In this document: positions 62,208 through 64,000 of the stretch, one piece after another
Layout of the letters: each line of letters starts with the position of its first letter
How positions within the stretch are numbered: position 1 is the first letter of the stretch
NCBI GenBank assembly: GCA_014529385.2
Contig: CM043958.1
Coordinates: forward strand, 90,419,025 to 90,483,024
Direction of reading: 5' to 3'
Length of the DNA: 64,000 bases
Source: Adiantum capillus-veneris
Lineage: Eukaryota; Streptophyta; Polypodiopsida; Polypodiales; Pteridaceae
The notes under the pieces: model-generated
Database searches by the model: none
Seen by the model: only the letters and a program-made list of their open reading frames with translations
What the model was told of the DNA's origin: nothing
Position numbers and translations under genes: made by a program

Positions 62208-63461
62208 GCGGTGCTCTCTTTGAGGGAGATCACGTATTGATTTCAGTTGGCGCCACGTTTAGAAGAGGTCGAATCTGCCTAATGGAAATGCAGTATAGCC
62301 AGTAGGCAATCATTGGCGCAATCCGTCAAACCAGTTTTGCTATTTTTCATTTGTGCACTAGGTTGCGGCATCATCGCAGCAGGTACAACAAGAGAATTTT
62401 GCCAGGTCATTCTGCAGTAGCGAGAGGAATCTGGGAGTTGGGCATGGTAATTAGTAACTTGAGCATGCAGCCACTGATTCATGTGCATATGATGCCTTCC
62501 GTTTCTGCAATCAGCCCCTTGCCATGCCTCTGCAATCTTTTTGATCGAATTCAGTTAGTATTCAAATATTGTTCTTGCAAATTTACGCATTCATTTATGT
62601 ATCGCTCCTACAAATTTTGACATAATTAACAAGGGTACATCTTGTTATTATATTCGAGTGTTCTCATCTCATCTGTGCACTGCACCTGCACCTGATCACA
62701 GTTGCCTTGGTCAAGCTGGCTACCCTCAGTACGTGCTCATAGTCTTCTCTGCATTCACACTTCTCCGCATTGCAAGTGCCCTTGTAAAACCCGTTGAAAC
62801 GAGTCCGCGCCAGCGCGGACTGGTTCCAGTAGGTTCAGCATGTTATACAAAGAACTTTGTCAACACGCTGTACAAAGTAGGCTTTTTGGTTTTTTTTTTT
62901 TTAATCGGCTATATGAAGCACATATTGCTAATTTGGTTTAAACCAGATATGGCTATAAAATCGCATATGGCTATGGTCCAAACCACTTCGCGCCAGCATG
63001 GACCGATTTCAGCATAGGGCAGCACTACGGTCAGCATCGACAGATCCGTGTTTCAACAATTTTTTGTTTCTGTTATAAAATTAGCTTCTTGGTTAAATTG
63101 AATCACATTGAGAGGTAAGAGGGGCTTCACGTTAGTTTTCAATCGAAGCTAAGCACTAAAATTACACCTAATTGAGGCTTTGTGCACAACTGATCCCCAC
63201 AATTTGACCGACTAGCTCAGGGGAGGAAACTACCATGTGCCAACTACTGGTGCCCCGTCGACTTGAGGATGCAAGTCAAAATTTGAGAATATATTGCACT
63301 GAGCATATGTAGCATTTTGAAATATTCAACCAGTGCAGTTTGGCAAACTTTGCCCATTTGCACAGAGCCACACCAACTATGCATGGTTAACCTCCGCCCG
63401 GAGATGCGAACCCCATCAAATGGGAGTCAATTCCCTCCCGCGAGAAACTCCTCTTATATGG
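62208..63461. other. Right part of insert, no gene recognised
   Basis: AT-rich DNA with short frames only. A 20-base palindrome-like AGTCCGCGC-CA-GCGCGGACT lies near 62801-62820, and a diverged partner phrase CGCGCCAGCATGGACC lies near 62989. Confidence 0.4.
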
Positions 63462-63570
63462 AAAAATTTCCCACCAAGCATGTTGGAGAAGCCGAATAGT
63501 TGTTGAAACAAGCCTACGGCACCACCGACCCATTTCAATCCAACTTCTCCAACATGCTTGAGGGATTTTT
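63462..63570. repeat. Inverted repeat near the insert's right end
   Basis: 63462-63491 and 63544-63570 are complementary with a perfect 17-bp core CAAGCATGTTGGAGAAG and a loop of about 50 bases. Confidence 0.85.
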
Positions 63571-63785
63571 CCCCCCTATATATGTTATCCAATTTAATGC
63601 ATTCATCAATTATTAATACATTTATATAAATGTAGTCATCTTATTGGTCAATTGGAAGTATACACATAGAACTTAAAACTGCGACACTGAGGGCATTTAA
63701 TCATGTGTCCAGCAACTGGTCCAAAAAAAACTCGCTCGTTTTTTTTGTCGCTCAAAAAAAATCGCTCACCAGTTTGTAGAACCCT

Positions 63786-63894
63786 CGTTAAAGGAATGGA
63801 AGGCTCTCCCTTCCGTAAGTAAAAGGAACCTTGAGCACAGTTCGGAGCACTCATCTTGAGCAAAGTTCAACATTCACTTCCGCTGCACCTTACA
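63786..63894 (+). repeat. G3 3' LTR, second part
   Basis: CGTTAAAGGAATGGAAGG to GCACCTTACA, the last 110 bp of the LTR, followed by the element's ATTTG duplication. Confidence 0.93.
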
Positions 63895-63899
63895 ATTTG

Positions 63900-64000
63900 T
63901 CAACTCGGGTGCCCACATTGGCAAATTGCTACTGCATACATCCGGGCTGAAGTGACTTATGTGTCAAATAGCCACCCCTTCGTGCGGGGTTCCTGAAAAG
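63900..64000. other. Flank beyond G3
   Basis: Joins 53898 when G3 and one target copy are removed, so it should be LINE or LINE-flank DNA. No motif is recognised in the 100 bases visible. Confidence 0.4.

Larger units (their letters stand above)
60821..63785. mobile_element. 2,965-bp unclassified insert in the G3 3' LTR
   Basis: Bounded by CATTAAAGG (60812-60820) and CGTTAAAGG (63786-63794), a 9-bp near-duplication. The ends GGGCTTTCCA and, read inward from the right, AGGGTTCTAC share only weak similarity. Nine bases would suit a Mutator-like element, but no transposase was recognised. It contains a 35-bp triple repeat, a Copia-4-family solo LTR and an inverted repeat. Confidence 0.55.
53899..63894 (+). 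mobile_element. G3: chromovirus with a split 3' LTR, target duplication ATTTG
   Basis: LTRs, initiator-Met primer site, gag, protease, RT, RNase H, integrase, chromodomain and polypurine tract in order. ATTTG lies before the 5' LTR (53894-53898) and after the last piece of the 3' LTR (63895-63899). The 3' LTR is split by a 2,965-bp insert (60821-63785). Without it the element is about 7.0 kb. Its LTR and leader are related to NA-1. Confidence 0.94.

Noticed and set aside
62801-62820. 9-bp stem palindrome AGTCCGCGC-CA-GCGCGGACT as a terminator or regulatory hairpin
   Set aside because: Loop of two bases and no nearby gene; probably chance or a transposon remnant.
62658-63017. 119-residue plus-strand ORF
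   Set aside because: No recognisable domain, partly a poly-T/Phe stretch, inside an unclassified insert; chance frame likely.
1-64000. CRISPR-like arrays among the tandem repeats
   Set aside because: The repeats are LTR arrays, microsatellites or single duplications, without regular unique spacers, in eukaryotic DNA.

Overview
This window looks like transposon-dominated nuclear DNA of a land plant. The evidence is layered Ty1/copia and Ty3/gypsy (chromovirus) LTR retrotransposons whose primer-binding sites match plant initiator-Met tRNA, a hAT DNA transposon with 8-bp target duplications, a LINE, and one exon of a plant-type Yif1 gene with a normal 3' splice site. No bacterial operon, rRNA, tRNA or CRISPR array was seen. 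The exact species cannot be read from the sequence; a large-genome lineage such as a fern, lycophyte or gymnosperm is only a guess.

Layout. 1-3135: 3' part of a decayed copia element (Copia-1). 3136-7219: second decayed copia (Copia-2) with a short 3' LTR. 7219-12540: gypsy pol fragment split by a complete minus-strand copia (Copia-3, 7347-12486, duplication AAATA). 12780-13642: plus-strand end of a chromovirus, hit exactly at its LTR by a complete minus-strand chromovirus (G1, 13643-19460, duplication TAATG). 19461-24125: mostly low-information DNA with microsatellites, a duplicated copia scrap, the Yif1 terminal exon (22177-22561) and a long hairpin just upstream. 24126-30134: copia element Copia-4, whose gag is interrupted by about 1.5 kb that looks like a solo LTR.

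30135-53478 is one LINE broken into three pieces: two endonuclease parts (30135-30440, 36421-36834) and the RT part (52048-53478). The first gap holds a minus-strand element with gag, zinc-knuckle, aspartic-protease and W-I/V-P-K repeat ORFs but no visible RT or integrase. The second gap is a hAT transposon (36835-52047, duplication CCTTCACC) of about 2 kb when its passengers are removed. Its transposase is interrupted by a three-LTR non-autonomous chromovirus (NA-1, 37645-43187, duplication ATATA) and by a larger chromovirus (G2, 43208-50877, duplication GACAT/AACAT). A 153-bp MITE of the same hAT family sits at 53487-53639 (duplication ACCCAGCC).

53899-63894: a third chromovirus (G3, duplication ATTTG). 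Its 3' LTR is split by a 2.97-kb insert that itself holds a solo LTR of the Copia-4 family (61899-62202, duplication GCATG).

How it works together: autonomous chromoviruses such as G2 and G3 would have supplied enzymes for NA-1, and an active hAT would have mobilised the MITE. Every pol gene seen here carries stops, frameshifts or lost catalytic residues, so the window is a record of successive insertions rather than a set of active elements. The only host gene recognised is the Yif1 exon.
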